A stretch of 35,112 bases of DNA from contig MU619249.1 of NCBI GenBank assembly GCA_025201805.1, positions 234,954 to 270,065 of the forward strand, written 5' to 3'. Below, in pieces: positions 11,442-21,454 of the stretch. The notes under the pieces are model-generated. The model did not search any database. It had not been told where the DNA came from and saw only the letters and a list, made by a program, of their open reading frames with translations. Each line of letters opens with the position of its first letter. Position 1 is the first letter of the stretch. This DNA comes from Parasitella parasitica (lineage: Eukaryota > Mucoromycota > Mucoromycetes > Mucorales > Mucoraceae). A program made the position numbers and the translations under genes.

Positions 11442-12163
11442 AAGCTTATGTGTTAATCTTTAATCTTTTCCTCTGTTCCTGAATCCAATTAAAGGTATTT
11501 TGATTCAAGATCGAGAGAAATACTTACACCCAGAATCACAGATGTTTGTCAATAGGCAACCATAACCTTTTTAAAGACTACCTTAAACTTTATAATATGA
11601 TGCAGATAGCTTTTTTTACAACACATTCTCTTTGTATTATCACTATGAATGAAACAAACTAATTTTTCTTTTTTCTCAAAAGCTTCGTAGCTTTTATCAA
11701 AAATAAAAGGTCTGTTACCAGAAACCCTAATATATATCATCACAATCACCATGACGTTTATCATTTATTTGAACTTCTTTTTAAAAACTGCTGCATATCT
11801 TGAGAAAAAAAAGAAAAAAAAAAGAAGCTGAAATGGCGACTAAGATGTGAAAATATGTCATTTCGTTGATATATACTTATACCTATAGTACTAGCTACAG
11901 ATACATTATGTATTGCAGACTTGTATAATTGTGCAATGCTCATGGCACGCAATAGACATGCCACATATACAAAATATGCTAAAATGAATACCAAATCATA
12001 TTGATATAGATTAAATAAGACTCCACTAGAATTGTTAAGATAGTAAAGCATTTGTATACAGTTCAAGAAAATAAAGGTTCATCTACCTGGCCAGTAGATG
12101 ACACACTTGTCGATTTGGTAAAACAACCTATACCTTATCAAGTTCGCATTTATTGATTTTTAA

Positions 12164-13803
12164 TTAATTTTTCAGCGAATCTATATACATTTTGTATCGA
12201 TTCCAAAGCAATAATTGTTGTTTAGCTTCTTGTGCTAATTTAGCTTTTTCAGTCTGTACGCGCACCATTTCCTGATGTTGCGCTGTTTGTTCAGCCTGTA
12301 CCCTGTTCTGTTCTTCGGTCAACTTTTGTCTTTGTTCTGATAATACTTGTCTTTCAACCAAAATCTTCAATGATAATTTTCCCCCGCTCTATTAAGAAAT
12401 ATGAAAATCTTGTTTATCACACAAATATCCGCTTTGATATACCTTCTCAATCTTTTTACTAATATTTCCATGCTTCTCAAACAAGTCAGATTGACATTTA
12501 AAGATCTCAACCATAGTATGATCTACGTATTGATGAGATATTACTGTTTTTATTCAAATAACCTCAAATCTTACCTTGTCTTTCCAATGGGATCTTATTA
12601 GCATCTAAATCACCTTTAGGATATTGATAGATGTGATAAGGCAACAAACGTCTCATAGCATCTTTTACTGAAGTGAATGGCTTTTCGTAATCAGGAAAAG
12701 TAACAGATTTGTGATCTGCTAATAATGACTCCACACATCTATGCGAAGATTAGATTTATTAATAAACCCACACCTTTCCATTACATGGATATATACACAC
12801 CTCTTTTTGACTTCTCGATGCTGAAGTTCCTCTTCTGGCAATCGCTTGGATAAAATAGAGTCTGCTGGTGGAAGAGTTTTCTGTTGAAGAGGTACGAGAG
12901 GAAGCGTAGGTGGAATAGGCGAAGACTTGACGCTACCATCTTGCTGCTGTTGCTTTTGCTGTTGGGCAATCGGGGGAAAGGGGAAGAATGGATTGGGTAC
13001 AGCACTGATGGGTGTGCTCGATGCAATTGTATTTGCTGTCATAGGCGTATTTGGAGAGGATCTGTTATCATAGCTAGTATTGATTGTAGTCTGTTGTTGT
13101 AGAGATTGTTGTAAGGCAAGTAATTGTTGCTGCGTTAACTGCTGCTGTTGAGGATATTGTTGCTGCAATTGTTGATATAATTGTTGTTGTAACAGTTGCT
13201 GACGTTTTTTGGAGTATTTTCCAGTTTTATTATATTTACGAGTCGATTTGTTATCATTCTGCTGTTGCTCTAATTCTTCTCTTAATTTACGAGCTGTTTC
13301 ATTCATGGCATCCGTTTCAGCAGCAGTAGGTTTAGGCGGTGTATCTAATGGATTCAATGATTCGTTCCTAGGCGCAATAGGTTTGATATCGTTCAACTTT
13401 TGTTGCACCTGTGGTTGTTGCTGCTGTTGTTGCTGTTGCTGTTGCGCATTCGCTGCTGCTGCCATTGTGGCAGCGTGAAGGGATTGAATTTCTTTCATAA
13501 GCTGATTGCGCTGTTTCTCATCAATGGCAGACACTTGCATATTATCAGGTAATTTGTATATAATCTGATCGCGTTTGCGAACCATAAGGACCTTTAAACC
13601 GGCTAGTGTAAGTTGTGTAATAATTTCTTCATCGTCGAGAGTAGTGGTGTTGGATGTAGAAGTCGAGGATGAAGCTATATCATCTTTATTATCATTCTAT
13701 AGGAAAATATTAACAATTACATTTAATAGATATTAAAATGACTTTTTACTTGTTGAACAGGAGAAACATCTTTCTTGCTATTATTATTGTTATTGTTGCT
13801 CAT
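12164..13803 (-). CDS. GLTSCR1-domain protein (BICRA-like SWI/SNF-associated factor)
   Basis: Exons on the minus strand: 13803-13750, 13696-12801, 12738-12575, 12522-12443 and 12388-12164; 472 aa. The N-terminus is Asn/Ser-rich. Residues ~60-310 are low-complexity with several poly-Gln tracts and Pro-rich patches, as in transcription cofactors. From ~317, ESLLADHKSVTFPDYEKPF followed by TSVKDAMRRLLPYHIYQ matches the conserved GLTSCR1 region (family pattern: TPFxSxxDAxxRLLPYHxxQ) found in human BICRA/BICRAL, subunits of non-canonical BAF. The C-terminal ~75 residues are a Gln/Glu/Lys-rich coiled coil. Role in a chromatin-remodelling complex is inferred from the family. All four introns are in phase. 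The gene is divergent from the Lcl3 gene. Confidence 0.85.
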
Positions 13804-14382
13804 TTTTCTGTCTGTCTCGTCTCAAAAATAATAATTTTTTCGGTATAGTGAAATAGGATACTACTAGTTTGATGCCATCTTGGGACAGGCTACTATTTGA
13901 GAAATATTTTCACTGTGACTACTCGCAACATGTGTAATGATCATGGATCATCATTGCAATCGTGTCTTGATCATATATTAACCTCATTGAAGCTCTCCAG
14001 TATCAAACATGTAGGATGTCTTGTCGTTTATTCCAGTTATTTAAGCAATCTCTTCGAAAATTGCAGTAGATATAATCAATTTTATGTAGCATTCACTCCG
14101 CCAAATTGCTGTAGTTGCTAGGCAACCTTGATCCATATGTGTCTTTGAGATTACTTGAAGGATTGTATATTCTTTACTTATTTCCTCAGCTTCGTGTCTC
14201 AGCTTCACGATGTGTATGTATTCAATTTCTCTGGATGATGAAAAGATTGACTTGTATCATGTTCAATTGTCGATTGTTGCATGCATATCTTCGTGCAATA
14301 CAACTCCGCGTCTTCGGTGGCCTACAAATCCACATCAAAAGAATGACTACCAGCATCCTTCTTCAAATTACTTTATACAAAA
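13804..14382. other. divergent promoter region
   Basis: The 579-bp interval between the divergently transcribed GLTSCR1 gene (-) and Lcl3 gene (+). On the plus strand, fragments such as MPSWDRLLFEKYFH (13872) and a 74-codon ORF at 13897-14121 are open. A GTGTAA donor and TTGAAG acceptor could join them in frame. No continuation or known family was found, so no gene is called. Confidence 0.4.
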
Positions 14383-15313
14383 ATGTCTAGTAATAAAGAT
14401 GAACAAGGAAAATGGAAAATATGGAATGAATTCAAAGCAACAGTTCTTGAATATGTGGGATCCGAAGAGGAACTAAGCAGCTGGGCAGACTCAGTTGTTC
14501 AAAGTATCTGGCGTCCAGTAGCTGTTGGCATTGTGATAGGTATACCAGCTGTTTGGGCAGCTTCCAGATTCATAATTGGTACCAGATATAAAACTGCTGG
14601 ACATATACCGCCCGAGGTATTTGATAAAGCAACAAAAATAAGAGGAAAGGCGGTGGCAGTGGGAGATAGTGACAATTTCCGTTTGTATCATACGCCAGGA
14701 TTTGGGTGGGGATGGATTAGAAATATACCAAAAACAAGAAAGGAGCTACAAAACCAAACAATTTCCATACGTATTGCTGGTGTGGATGCACCTGAAGGAG
14801 CTCATTTTGGCATGCCAGCGCAACCCTATAGCGCTGAAGCAAAACAATTTCTCACCAAATTGGTGTTGAATAAAAGAGTGCAAGTGCAATTGTTGAGTAG
14901 AGATCAGTACAATCGAGCGGTAAGTTAAACGTTAAATACAGCAGCTTCGTCTAATACGTAATTGTGTGTAGGTTGCAATGGCGTATGTACGAAAGCCACC
15001 TCTCTTTTTCAAGAAGAACGTATCTGCGGAAATGTTAAAGGCAGGATTGGCAAGTATTTATGTAGCTAAAGGTGCCCAGTATGCTGGCTTGTTAGATCAA
15101 TTGAAGAAATATGAAACTAGAGCAAAGTATGTGTATATCTTGGATCATGAATATTCAACAGCTAAATGTTATATTAGATTGTTTAAAAGAGGTATTTGGT
15201 CATTAAAAAAATATGTGTCTCCTGGTGATCATAAAGCAAAGTACGGATCATCTTTATTTCTTTTTCTTTTTTTATTAACATGAATCTACAGGCATCTTGG
15301 TGGTGGTAAATAG
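14383..15313 (+). CDS. LCL3: Lcl3-type membrane-anchored staphylococcal-nuclease-like protein
   Basis: Exons 14383-14919, 14972-15240 and 15292-15313 give 275 aa, almost the length of yeast Lcl3 (274). A transmembrane segment near residues 45-65 (PVAVGIVIGIPAVWAASRFII) precedes the SNase domain. The active-site region reads ISIRIAGVDAPEGAHFG, with the expected Arg, Asp and Glu. A second catalytic Arg lies in RDQYNRAVAMAYV. The family's C-terminal GIWS...SPxxxK pattern is present (GIWSLKKYVSPGDHKAK). The last exon codes only seven residues plus the stop. It is preferred to reading through the GTACGG donor, which would add a low-complexity Leu/Phe tail. The yeast protein is mitochondrial; membrane location here is inferred. 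Confidence 0.92.
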
Positions 15314-15369
15314 ATATTTTCATTCACAATCTTGGTTCCACTTAAGCTTATTTTGGTTTGATCAGAGTA

Positions 15370-16238
15370 TTATTTCTTTTTGAACATTTTGGCTTGTAGT
15401 TTTAAAAACTCTTCTTCTGATGGCATATCTGGCTCCTTTCTCTTTTTACCATATTTCCCTTCTATAGAATCAATAATAGAATTCATTTTTGCGTTTCTCT
15501 CCTTTGATCTATTTTGTATCAGTGCTAAAAGTGAAGAATCGTCTTGGGCAGTCTTTGATTGTTTCTTCTTCTTTTTGTCTTTCTCCTGCTGCTTTGCAAA
15601 TACAGCTGCTTCTTTTTTCTCTGCATCAATTCGTCTTTGATGAGCTTGCGATGTTGTAGTCTTATTAAATATCCTGAAAATTGGCACAGCCTTTTCATCT
15701 ATGGCTGCGCGGATCATCTTTGCAAACCTTTCTCCATCTGCTGCCGAGGAGCACTCAACAGACTGAAGGATATGATCCATATTTCCCTTGCAAGACACAT
15801 ACGTAGCTAGCAAGTCCTTTTTTTCCTCCTCAGAACCTTGTTTTTCTTCCATCAATACCGAATTTATACTATAGCACTCCTCTTAATAAACTCACCTTGA
15901 TACTTTAACTTTTGCGCTTCAATGGTCTCCATATTTACAACTCCTGTCCATAACTCTTTAAAATAAGCATTCCAATCTTTATCGCCTTCAAATTCACTAT
16001 CATCCATATTTCCAGTTCTGTCATAGCGTTCTTTACGCTTGGGATCACTGAGCACAGCATAGGCCTTACCCAGTTGCTGAAAGGAGGCGTTGGCTTGTTC
16101 TTTTTGTTGATCAGTTGCATCGATAGGCTGCTTATCAGGATGGTATTGTAACGCAAGCTTGCGATACGCCTTTTTTATGTCACCTAGAGTAGTATTCTCT
16201 TTGTCTAATTGCAAAAGCCTGTAACAATCAATTGTCAT
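15370..16238 (-). CDS. DNAJC9-type J-domain protein
   Basis: Exons 16238-15896 and 15836-15370 (minus strand, 59-nt intron) give 269 aa; human DNAJC9 has 260. The J domain spans residues ~4-75 with HPD at 33-35 (LQYHPDKQ) and ends in SDPKRKERYDRTG. It is followed by the DNAJC9-specific segment: WNAYFKELW, then GSEEEKKDLLATYVSCKGNM and the DHILQSVEC segment. The C-terminus is a Lys-rich helix (KDKKKKKQSK) and a PSEEEFLKLQAKMFKKK tail. The family acts as an Hsp70 co-chaperone that binds histone H3-H4. That role here is inferred. The 3' end is only 56 nt from the convergent Lcl3 gene. Confidence 0.92.
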
Positions 16239-17054
16239 GTTTGAAAAAAAGAAGTAAGTTCGAGGTATAAATTTGTGGCGCCCAGGCTTTTATTGAAACT
16301 GAGCATTTCTCAGTTTCATGAAGCCATTTAAATGCAACGCGGCTTACTCTATCTGTGATCCCAGCATTTTAAACATCTTGCAAGCGCTTCAATAGACAAG
16401 GAAAATAAGTAATTTTGGATAAACGTCTTCTTCTGTCAGCTGGATATATGTAGAATAAAATGCTTAAACATTCTTATTTTTATACGCTTTCCTGACTCAA
16501 AAACAGCATGGATTATCTCAATCAAAGATTTTGAGCAAAGTTTGCAGAAGTCTTGACTTCGCATCAAGTCAATAAATGATAAATAGCTCAATTTGTATGA
16601 TTTGATGACAATTTTTGACATGTTTACACGCTACAACCGAGAGATAATTTCTGAGCATTTGGCCATGTTCAAAGACAACTATTTGCACAAGCAATGAAAC
16701 TACTTCGATAAAATAACACATAGCTAAAAAGGCATATATGAGTGATTATTAAATGTGTTCTGGAGGGATTGTTGTTGCTGCAGATGGCGATACTCGTTGA
16801 TTATTCAGAGGTATTGACGGATAATTTTGGACACCTTTGGATATTCGGCTTTAATGCTATCCTCTATTTAGATATAAGGATAGCTAAATTTATTTAGAGT
16901 GATATACAAACAATTTAGAAGAGGAAAAGAAGGCAAGTGAGAAATAATAAACTATATTATATACAAAAAGGTAATAAAGAGAGAAGGTATTTGCTAATGT
17001 TGTATGGTATTTGGGTTCCTATTATACGTTGCTTGCGTATATACCATGCTGATT
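16239..17054. other. spacer between DNAJC9 and GID4 genes
   Basis: Holds the DNAJC9 promoter and the GID4 3' flank. A strong hairpin lies at 16294-16318 (described separately). Short ORFs (for example 16436-16621, minus) have no recognisable similarity. No gene called. Confidence 0.45.
16294..16318. other. perfect inverted repeat (hairpin)
   Basis: TGAAACTGAG and CTCAGTTTCA form a 10-bp perfect stem around the 5-nt loop CATTT. It lies ~60 bp upstream of the DNAJC9 start codon on the opposite strand. It could be a regulatory palindrome or transcript hairpin; function unknown. Confidence 0.5.
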
Positions 17055-18128
17055 TTAACGAAATTCAAAGTTTCCAAACTGGTTTGCAGGAATATGCTCC
17101 AAATTCAGTTCCTGAAACCAATCCTTGTGATGGCGGAAAAAATAAAAGCCTCTGATACTGTTAGTTGAACGCTGATAACAAACGTAATAAAAGCCAGCAA
17201 AGCTAGCGCCATGGATTGCATTAACATGATGATTAGGGACTAAGAAGGTCTCCTTCCATCGCATGTAAATGAAATCATCATTAGCTTTAAAATCATATGT
17301 GAAATCATCGCGGTTGAATTTATCGACGTAAGGCTTGAAAGAAGGGAATCTTTTCTGTGAACATATACATTTGCGTTAGTAGAGAAAAGTTGCAGTCATT
17401 TGACATTTTTACCCAATGCAAAAGATCGCTCTGCTGATCTGCTTGCCACTTGCGAGTATGAAAAGAGTGTTTCGGGCCAATAATCTCGGCATGGAAAAAA
17501 GTCTATGAAAACAAGTTAGCTACATGATGGCACAAAGACACACATAACCATTGATGAGATCCACATACTGTAAGCTCCGGGAATTCGCTAGTTAATCCTT
17601 TGATCTTCAAGTAGCCACAAAGTGAACTTTCCTTTATATCCACATGCTGCATAAGCAAAACAACGCAAAAATAAGTCATCTATACCATTGTATATGTAGA
17701 CACACAAGAGTTTACGTTGTTGGATCACTTACGAGTAACTCTACATTCACTTCATAACTGGCTGTCCCACATTTCTGAGTGCCATAGAAGACTGAGCCAG
17801 CATACAACCCACCCACACACACAGGACGAAGTCTATCCTCGTTCAAGTTTACAACTCTATCGTCGCCTTCACGCCTTGCATGGAGCAATACCACCTTACT
17901 GATTGTCTGGGGACATGATTTTACATGTTGTTTTGTACTGTAATTGACTTCAGTTTCCATAGAATTGGTATCAACGAGATTGTTTTGTGCTTTGATGTGC
18001 TGTTTGCATTTTGAATCCTCTTGATCACCATTCTCGAATTGTGGAGTTGTGATGGTGATCACTGGAAGCTGAACAGCAATGCTATTATTGCTTGAAGCAG
18101 AAGGGGTTACAACAGATGGAATTGGCAT
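17055..18128 (-). CDS. GID4: Gid4/Vid24, substrate receptor of the GID/CTLH ubiquitin ligase
   Basis: Exons on the minus strand: 18128-17733, 17646-17569, 17502-17413 and 17354-17055; 287 aa (human GID4 is 300). Residues 1-~105 are disordered. The rest is the Vid24 beta-barrel: [63 protein letters not shown] and [15 protein letters not shown] are all strongly conserved. Gid4 recognises N-terminal Pro degrons and in yeast targets gluconeogenic enzymes when glucose returns. The hairpin and barrel signatures look intact, so this should be functional. Introns are all in phase 0. It is divergent from the CENP-S gene, with 273 bp between start codons. Confidence 0.96.
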
Positions 18129-18401
18129 AGCTTTATGTATAGAGAGAAAAACAAAATAAAAAAAAACGGCCTCCTTTTCTTTCTTTCCATTTTATCCCCT
18201 CAAAGATTGCTGTTTATGGCAACCACATTATATCATCAGGTCCTGTTGTATAATCTATAATTGGTCAGGTTGCCGACTCACGCAGCTCTATTTAATATGC
18301 AGCATAATGTGAGAGAGGGTCACAAAAACCTGGCTGTTTTTTTTTTCGCACAAGAAACGAACGAGGAAATCTTCTCTTGCCCATCTCAAAAAAGAATTGA
18401 C

Positions 18402-19130
18402 ATGGACATGGACATGAACTTTGAGAGCCAAGAAGAGCCAGTTCAAGAGCAAGATCAAAAGCAGCAAGTTAGATTTATTACAAGCTAAACATACAGAGAC
18501 ATGTAAATTAAAACAAAAAGATGGTTGTGTAGAAATTGCATGCGGCTGTGTGGCATCAAGTTGATCAAATAGTAAAAGAACAAGGTGCTAACTCAAGATA
18601 TGAACAACACTTGTCGCATACATACTAACATGAACTGCGTTCATAGCTAGACAGTTAAGAAAAGATGCGTCTGAAGCGTTTGTAGCTTCATTGGCAGAGA
18701 TACTGATGGCTCAAATACGTAAATTATTCTAGCAGAACTGCCTTTTGAGCCTACATTTATTCACTAATTTTTTTTTCTTACTGTGTAGAAACTATGGCAA
18801 CCGATCTTGAAGCATTTGCAATGTAAGTAGGGCTTGCGATACTCAAAGGCTGTCACTCAAAACAAACTTAGTCATGGTAAAAGAGCAACTATATCTATGG
18901 AAGATGTCAAGGTACTGCTGCATGTGTAGACATTTTGTGGGTCAATGGGGAATTTTATTAACGTCTGTTGCTTTTAGCTGTGCTCAAGACGTAATGATAG
19001 CTTGGTAAGTTAGCTGGTAAAATTGTTTTCATGTAAAGCAAAATTGCAAACATCTCTATTGTAGTATCAATTGATATCAGATGCAGCAAACGAAATATCT
19101 AAAGATTCGAATAGCAGGAAAAAAAAATAG
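18402..19130 (+). CDS. MHF1: CENP-S / MHF1 histone-fold protein
   Basis: Seven small exons (18402-18467, 18533-18584, 18647-18718, 18789-18822, 18872-18911, 18978-19004, 19065-19130) give 118 aa. The histone fold reads KLHAAVWHQVDQIV, then ASEAFVASLAEILMAQIQTM, ATDLEAFA, HGKRATISMEDVKLCSRRN, aligning without gaps to human CENP-S (LKAAVHYTVG...FAKDLEMFARHAKRTTINTEDVKLLARR). CENP-S pairs with CENP-X/MHF2 in the kinetochore CCAN and the Fanconi FANCM pathway. I start at the first ATG of MDMDMNFES; an upstream in-frame ATG (18261) lies in non-family leader. Exon 6 is only 27 nt. The stop is 42 nt from the convergent neighbour. Confidence 0.9.
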
Positions 19131-19172
19131 TCTTTTTTTTTGTTTATTTTACTATATATTAAATTTAAAATT

Positions 19173-19712
19173 TTACAAGAGTTTACGGTTATCTTCGTTA
19201 TTGATATGTCTCATTTGTTCACGAAGGTCATCAGCATGAGTACAACCAGCAGCATTTTCATTGCTGTTTCCTACGCCTGGGAATAAGCCTGTTACGGCGC
19301 CTGCAAGACGAGTAAGTTGTTGTTGCTGCTGTTGCTGCTGCTGTTGCTGTTGAATGTCATGCTCAGCAGATGAACTACGCCTCTGTTTCTCTTCTCCTGT
19401 GGCAGCTGTCTCTTGCTCAATCAATGGCTTATCAGAAGTTGATGCGATGGAAGAGGTAGAGCTTCTGCGGGCTTTGTGTTCTCGCCGTTCATGAACCACG
19501 TCTTTAACAAAGCCTGCCACATCCTTTACATAACCTACCAGGCCTAATTTCTCGGGGGAAAGACTGTGTTGAGCAAGTCTATTGCTTTCATTTGTGGAGG
19601 CTTTGGCGGTATGAATGACATGAGTGTGCTCGTACGGTGTCTGATCTGGAGCGAGTGCCATGTCAATAGGCATATGTTTTGGTAATTCATTTTGTTGGTT
19701 TTGCTGTTCCAT
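19173..19712 (-). CDS. hypothetical Q-rich protein
   Basis: Single exon of 179 aa, no family recognised. The N-terminus is Gln/Asn-rich. A hydrophobic/amphipathic stretch LGLVGYVKDVAGFVKDVV (around residue 56-73) is followed by a basic patch (HERREHKARRSS), a Ser/Thr-rich region, a poly-Gln run of about 11, and LTRLAGAVTGLFPGVG. There are no Cys pairs, signal peptide or clear transmembrane helix. The two amphipathic segments could bind membranes, but that is only a guess. It sits tail-to-tail with CENP-S. Confidence 0.6.
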   Translation of the reverse strand: MEQQNQQNELPKHMPIDMALAPDQTPYEHTHVIHTAKASTNESNRLAQHSLSPEKLGLVGYVKDVAGFVKDVVHERREHKARRSSTSSIASTSDKPLIEQETAATGEEKQRRSSSAEHDIQQQQQQQQQQQQLTRLAGAVTGLFPGVGNSNENAAGCTHADDLREQMRHINNEDNRKLL

Positions 19713-20009
19713 AATATTTCTGTTGTTTTTTCTTTAAATGAAAAAAGAAGAACAGAAAAAGGAAAACACCCCGGGCTTCCTCTTAACTTGAGTGATTCAT
19801 GCAAAATACAAGAGATAGCGCGCTTATATTATTATAAATATGACATAATGGCCGGCTTAATAGTATAACCATGAACGCTTGAAGTTTTAAAAAAAGAAAA
19901 GTGAAGACAAGCTTTTTTTTATTAAAGACTCTAGCAGAATATAATGGGATTATTATTGATAAATTATATAAAATGGCAATACGAAGAAATTATTATAAAT
20001 TACAAAAAT
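19713..20009. other. promoter/3' spacer
   Basis: AT-rich interval between the Q-rich hypothetical gene and the chitin deacetylase stop. Contains poly-T and TATA-like patches, no gene. Confidence 0.4.
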
Positions 20010-21454
20010 TTAAAGCAAGTATAGTGTAAACATGAATACAGCTGCAGCAGAAACCAAAGTAGAGCAAGACACAGATGATCTACTATGCATGGCAGCGCTT
20101 GCGTGAGCATTGTTTACGGCAGAGACTTGGGATTGGGTAGCGGAGGGAGCAGCAGGGGCGACAGTGACGCTTGATGTGGCAGCGGGAATGGCAGACGAGC
20201 TGACAGCAGTACTGTTGATGGCGGGAATGACGTCTGATTCCTTGTAGGAAGGTACGCCTGCACATTGGCCAACGGTAACTACTTTGTAAGCTTTCTGAAG
20301 TTGGGGTAGGTTTCTGATGGCAGCATCTACAGTGACTTTTTGGATGTCATGTTCGAGTGAAAGGCCACCAGAAGATGCAGTTGCTGCTTCGGCAACCCAT
20401 TCAGTAAAGTTACCGTCAATCCATTCAACTTTGAAGCCAGGAGCATTTTCACCAAGCTATTACAACAGTTTTGTTAGTATACCGACGAGTTGTTTCAATA
20501 CAATACATGTAATTACCATCCAATCGTTGGTATCATGATCCCAGATAACGGCTAAGCAAAAAAAAAAAAAAGGTTATTAATTGCGGATGCAGATGCAATC
20601 AGCGTGTATAGGATACTTACAAGTAAAACCAAGAGCATTACCGATATCTCTAACACGGTTATCAATGTCACCGTATGGCTGTAATGCAAAAGGGGATTTA
20701 GTCGAAAAATCTTAGAATGACATGTCTTATGCGGGTGATATTTACAGGTCTAAATAATCTAGGGGACACGCCAGTAATTTCTTTAATGGCCAGTTCAGTC
20801 CATTTGAGTTCTGCAACGATCTCTTCGTTTGTCAGGGTAGTCATATAGTTGTGAGTCCAGGTATGAATAGCGATCTCATGACCCTCCTCATAAGCACGCA
20901 TCACGGTATCAGGGTGTTGAATAACGTTGGCGCCGATCATAAACAATGTTGCTTTCTGATTTGTGGTTTTCAAAAAGTCGTATAATATAGGTGAGTATTG
21001 AGATGGTCCATCGTCGTATGTGAGGCCCCACATGCCTTTGGGACAATCACCAATACTGTCTCCCATACAGCCAGATTTAGACCAGTCGCAAAAATCGTCA
21101 GTGCCGCTGGTGCTAGGTCCTGTTTTTGTGCATGAGTGAGCCGAAATGTCAAAAGTGCACAAATATATTCATTTTACCGTTATTGCCATTGGCTTTCAAG
21201 ACAGGAGCATTGGTGATGTTTGTGCTTTTGATCAGATCCAGCCATTCAGGCTTGGCAACAGGCTTAGTGCCGTGAGCGGGGTAGCCACTGCTCAATTGAC
21301 CTGGAGTAGATGTGGTGGATGTGGTGGATGTACTGGCTCCAGCTGCTGCAGATGGTGCGGCAGGCTCAGCCGATGAGGACGAAGAAGAAGTGACATTTTG
21401 TGCCTGAATGACCGAGATCAAGGTCAGAATTGTAGCAATAGATGTGAATTTCAT
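20010..21454 (-). CDS. chitin deacetylase (polysaccharide deacetylase, CE4), GPI-type
   Basis: Exons on the minus strand: 21454-21178, 21119-20746, 20678-20621, 20551-20517 (35 nt) and 20456-20010; 396 aa. It removes acetyl groups from chitin to give chitosan, a major wall polymer in Mucoromycota. A signal peptide (MKFTSIATILTLISVIQAQ) is followed by a Ser/Thr/Ala-rich linker. The NodB domain runs ~120-310, with motif 1 TYDDGPS (catalytic and metal Asp), motif 2 HEIAIHTWTHNYMTTL (metal His pair), motif 3 RPPYGDIDNRVR and motif 4 WDHDTNDW. The C-terminus is a Ser/Ala-rich stalk and a hydrophobic tail (CSTLVSAAAVFMFTLYLL) typical of a GPI signal. Likely acts at the plasma membrane or wall. Confidence 0.96.

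Larger units (their letters stand above)
9845..12163. other. gene-poor region with decayed elements
   Basis: About 2.3 kb without an intact gene. It holds a stop-interrupted small spliced ORF (10021-10240), a 16-bp perfect palindrome TGATTATGCATAATCA (10412-10427) and a decayed transposase-like frame (11115-11441). An ORF at 10558-10935 (-) and ones at 11549-12066 (-) have biased composition and no recognisable domain. This may be a transposon graveyard between the hydrolase and GLTSCR1 genes. Confidence 0.45.

Noticed and set aside
13872-14121. Possible small gene in the GLTSCR1/Lcl3 divergent promoter
   Set aside because: Two fragments can be joined in phase (GTGTAA donor, TTGAAG acceptor), but the frame ends without a recognisable domain and the interval has the size of an ordinary divergent promoter.
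6735-18128. Functional carbon-sensing cluster of hexokinase-like protein and Gid4
   Set aside because: Both relate to glucose in yeast, but several unrelated housekeeping genes lie between them and nothing suggests co-regulation.
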